64,000 nt of DNA from Bostrychus sinensis (Eukaryota; Chordata; Actinopteri; Gobiiformes; Eleotridae): contig CM036242.1 in the NCBI GenBank assembly GCA_020698575.1, positions 13,311,124 through 13,375,123 on the forward strand, written 5' to 3'. Under the pieces are notes generated by a model. That model did not search any database. It had not been told where the DNA came from and saw only the letters and a program-made list of their open reading frames with translations. Shown here one piece after another: positions 61,601 through 64,000 of the stretch. Each line of letters starts with the position of its first letter. The stretch's first letter is position 1. The position numbers were made by a program, and so were the translations under genes.

Positions 61601-62999
61601 TGGTATATATCTTTAATTTAAACCTATATGCCTGAATCCAGCCACAGGTCATCACACTCTTTGTGATGGTCCCAGGCTTGGATGAATAAAGAGTTCTGCG
61701 TCATCTGGTTTATCCCAAATCAATATTCAGCTCCCTGCATGCTAGGATGCAGATCATTTGCGGCGCCAATCCTGAAGGGAAAGGCTAAAAGGAATGAAGA
61801 AAATCACTAGCTAGTTTGAAAGTAATCCTTCTAAATTGTTTATGTTGGAGTCAGCTGACCATGTACATCATCAATAATTAATAACCTGTACCTCCCTGTT
61901 TTTAGCATCACTAGCCAGCAATTGCTAACTGCATTGTTTTGCACTTTAAAGTTAATGTTCAATGTCCTAAAAAGGTCACTCCAAAAGAATTTGCACAGTT
62001 TTACATGCATCCCCTAAGGCCTGTTTATGTCCTTTTTATTTATTTATTTTTTATGGCTTACGTCACAATTTATTAGTCAAGTCTAATACTGTCTATGACC
62101 AGAGCATATCAAAGGCATTCTGATGAACAGTCAGATTACACACACGCACACAGTTACAACAGCACAGTAAAGAGTGGAGATAATTCCAAGCATCTGAAAC
62201 TGATCAGGACATGAAACGGGAGGGAAAAAAAAAAGGCAAAGGTATGTCCGACTGGCTTTCGGCGATGACTGAGCGGTGGCCATGCGGGGAAGAGGAGGGC
62301 ACTGTCACTCATGCCGCAGCCCCCCTTTGATTACTACAGGGCCTTAGACTGGCTCACCTGGGTTCCTGCCTTTCATCACAACACACACACTACTAGACTG
62401 ATGGCTGCCAGTCTCGCCTAGGTTTAAGCCAAAACCTTCGTGGGAAAGGGAAAAGAAGGGGATCTGATTGTATGAGCGTGTGCACACATCGACACACTGT
62501 GTGGACAGAAAGGCAACCCCCACTGAGGGTAAGAAGAAACCCCAGGCTGGAGCCAAGCCCAGATGACACTCAAAAGATGCGTACACACTCTTGTACTTAC
62601 AAAGGGACATTACTTACATTTACTGGAGACCTAGTCTGACCACAACATCCTTAAAACTGAAGCTGCTTATAATTCTAGGCCTGCATCACACTTGTTTTTT
62701 GTATTGGCAAAATGAAGAAGGTGGTAGATTTTACTTGCATTACTTTTCTTGTCCATATAAAAACTGAAGATAATAATAAAAAAAGGAAAGTTAGTTTTGC
62801 CGACAGCTGTATGAAGTCATAGTTGGAAAAGGTACACGCATTCTTCACTCAAGTAAAAGTACTGTGGCCCTGTGACTGCCCACTGTCTAGGCCCAAAGAG
62901 AAAGCTAAAGCAGATAAATGAATGAACTTTTGAAAGTAGTTTTTGTAAAGGCACAACAAAATTGCTTCTACTGCTAGTGCTACTATACTTCGGGCAGCA

Positions 63000-63272
63000 G
63001 GGGCTCAGAAGGTAGAGCCAGTCATCCACAAACCAGAAGGTTGGCGAATCGATCCTGTCTACCAGCTTTGCATACTGCTATTGGGTCCATGGACAAGACA
63101 CTTCACCATCAAGTTGCAAGTATGAACGTGTTTGTGTGATTGTGTGCTTGGTGGTGACCATAGGTCTGTCCGACCATAGACCATAGGTGCAGAATGGCAA
63201 GGCATTTGACTGTTGAGCTACTTTGAGTGTCTAGAAAAGTGCTACAAAATACAGAAGCATTTTTATAAGTAT
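63000..63272 (+). mobile_element. tRNA-headed SINE, type B
   Basis: Head GGGGCTCAGAAGGTAGAGCC, CCAGAAGGTTGGCGAATCGA, then CATGGACAAGACACTTCACC, GACCATAGACCATAGGTGCA (a short internal duplication) and the tail AAAAGTGCTACAAAATACAG. Confidence 0.8.
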
Positions 63273-64000
63273 TGCTAGCACTACCACTATTACTACTACT
63301 GCAACCAAACTTGGGACATAGGACCTTCTGGCTGAGGCCTGTATAATAGCCATGACCCCCCCATGAGAGATAAAAAACTTATACTCATTCAAAGACTACA
63401 AAAAAATAAAACTTCTTTATATTTTTGAAACTATATTTTAAAATAATGTACAGACAATGTAATTTTTTTTTATAAAAATATTTAACCAAATAAGTAAAGA
63501 AAGTTACTAGTTATGTGGTACAGAGAACTTCAAGCACTAATCTGTCATTTAGGTTTAAACTTTTTTCTAAAATATACAGTAAAATAATTTTGACTGTCAA
63601 GTACTGTTAACAGTCCCACATAATTCAAGGTAAGTGATAGGTAATATATCTGTAATGTGTATGTAATTGCACAGATATATACTGGCCTCCGACAGAAATT
63701 CAAAGACCACACACAGCACAGTCACACATCATCATCTTGACACTGTCTCCGACTGGCCCTGCACTTTTTACACTCCATGAAGCTCTCACTCACACAAACA
63801 CACTTTATACCCTGCCACCTGCACACGACAGGGAATAAAACACAGTCTACACACTATAAAGAATACAGTACAGCTATCGTAAACAGACAAGTTATTACTA
63901 CTGCAGAAATATCAATGATAGTATAAGAAAAAAAAGTCGTATGATGGGAAACTAAAAAGCTGTTTTTCATTGTCCGCCCCAAAGACAAACAGCAAAGTAA

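Larger units (their letters stand above)
31934..64000 (-). other. tshz3: Probable tshz3 intron 1 and/or 5' flank
   Basis: No exon was found from the splice acceptor to the window end. Tshz genes usually have a tiny first coding exon (starting MPRRKQQ in the human protein) separated from the large exon by a very long intron. I searched the minus strand by eye for that exon and found no match, so it probably lies beyond 64000. The interval contains repeats and several repeat-poor, regulatory-looking blocks, listed separately. Confidence 0.6.

Overview
The window is vertebrate, most likely teleost fish and probably a spiny-rayed (acanthomorph) species. The evidence is one coding exon for a fish-type Teashirt-3 protein in otherwise AT-rich DNA, several tRNA-headed SINE families of the kind common in fish, short non-autonomous DNA transposons, LINE fragments and long di- and trinucleotide microsatellites. 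Nothing bacterial, viral or CRISPR-like was seen.

The only gene I can support is tshz3, a zinc-finger/homeodomain transcription factor, on the minus strand. Its large terminal coding exon runs from about 31931 down to the stop codon at 28318 and encodes 1203 residues. The frame is open upstream of the first in-frame ATG and begins at a good 3' splice site (AG at 31932-31933, with a pyrimidine tract and a CTAAC branch-like site). The start codon must therefore lie in a separate small exon, which I could not find between 31934 and 64000. I could not tell tshz3a from tshz3b.

Layout: 1-27850 is gene-free DNA downstream of tshz3, with LINE and SINE copies, MITEs, microsatellites and a few repeat-poor blocks rich in homeodomain or POU-type sites. 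27850-28317 is the probable 3' UTR, and 28318-31931 is the coding exon. 31932-64000 is probably intron 1 or the upstream flank. It holds an enhancer-like block just upstream of the exon (about 32340-32820), a 660-bp hAT-like element with a perfect 8-bp target duplication, a LINE 3' end with a perfect 11-bp target duplication, two perfect 16-17 bp hairpins and many SINEs.

The regulatory blocks are inferred only from motif content and absence of repeats; no alignment was available. Repeat family names are descriptive (SINE types A to E are my labels). No previously undescribed multi-gene system is visible. The most interesting signals are a MITE family that carries a CTCF-like motif, lineage-looking insertions in the Tshz3 protein, two perfect hairpins and a 26-base G run.
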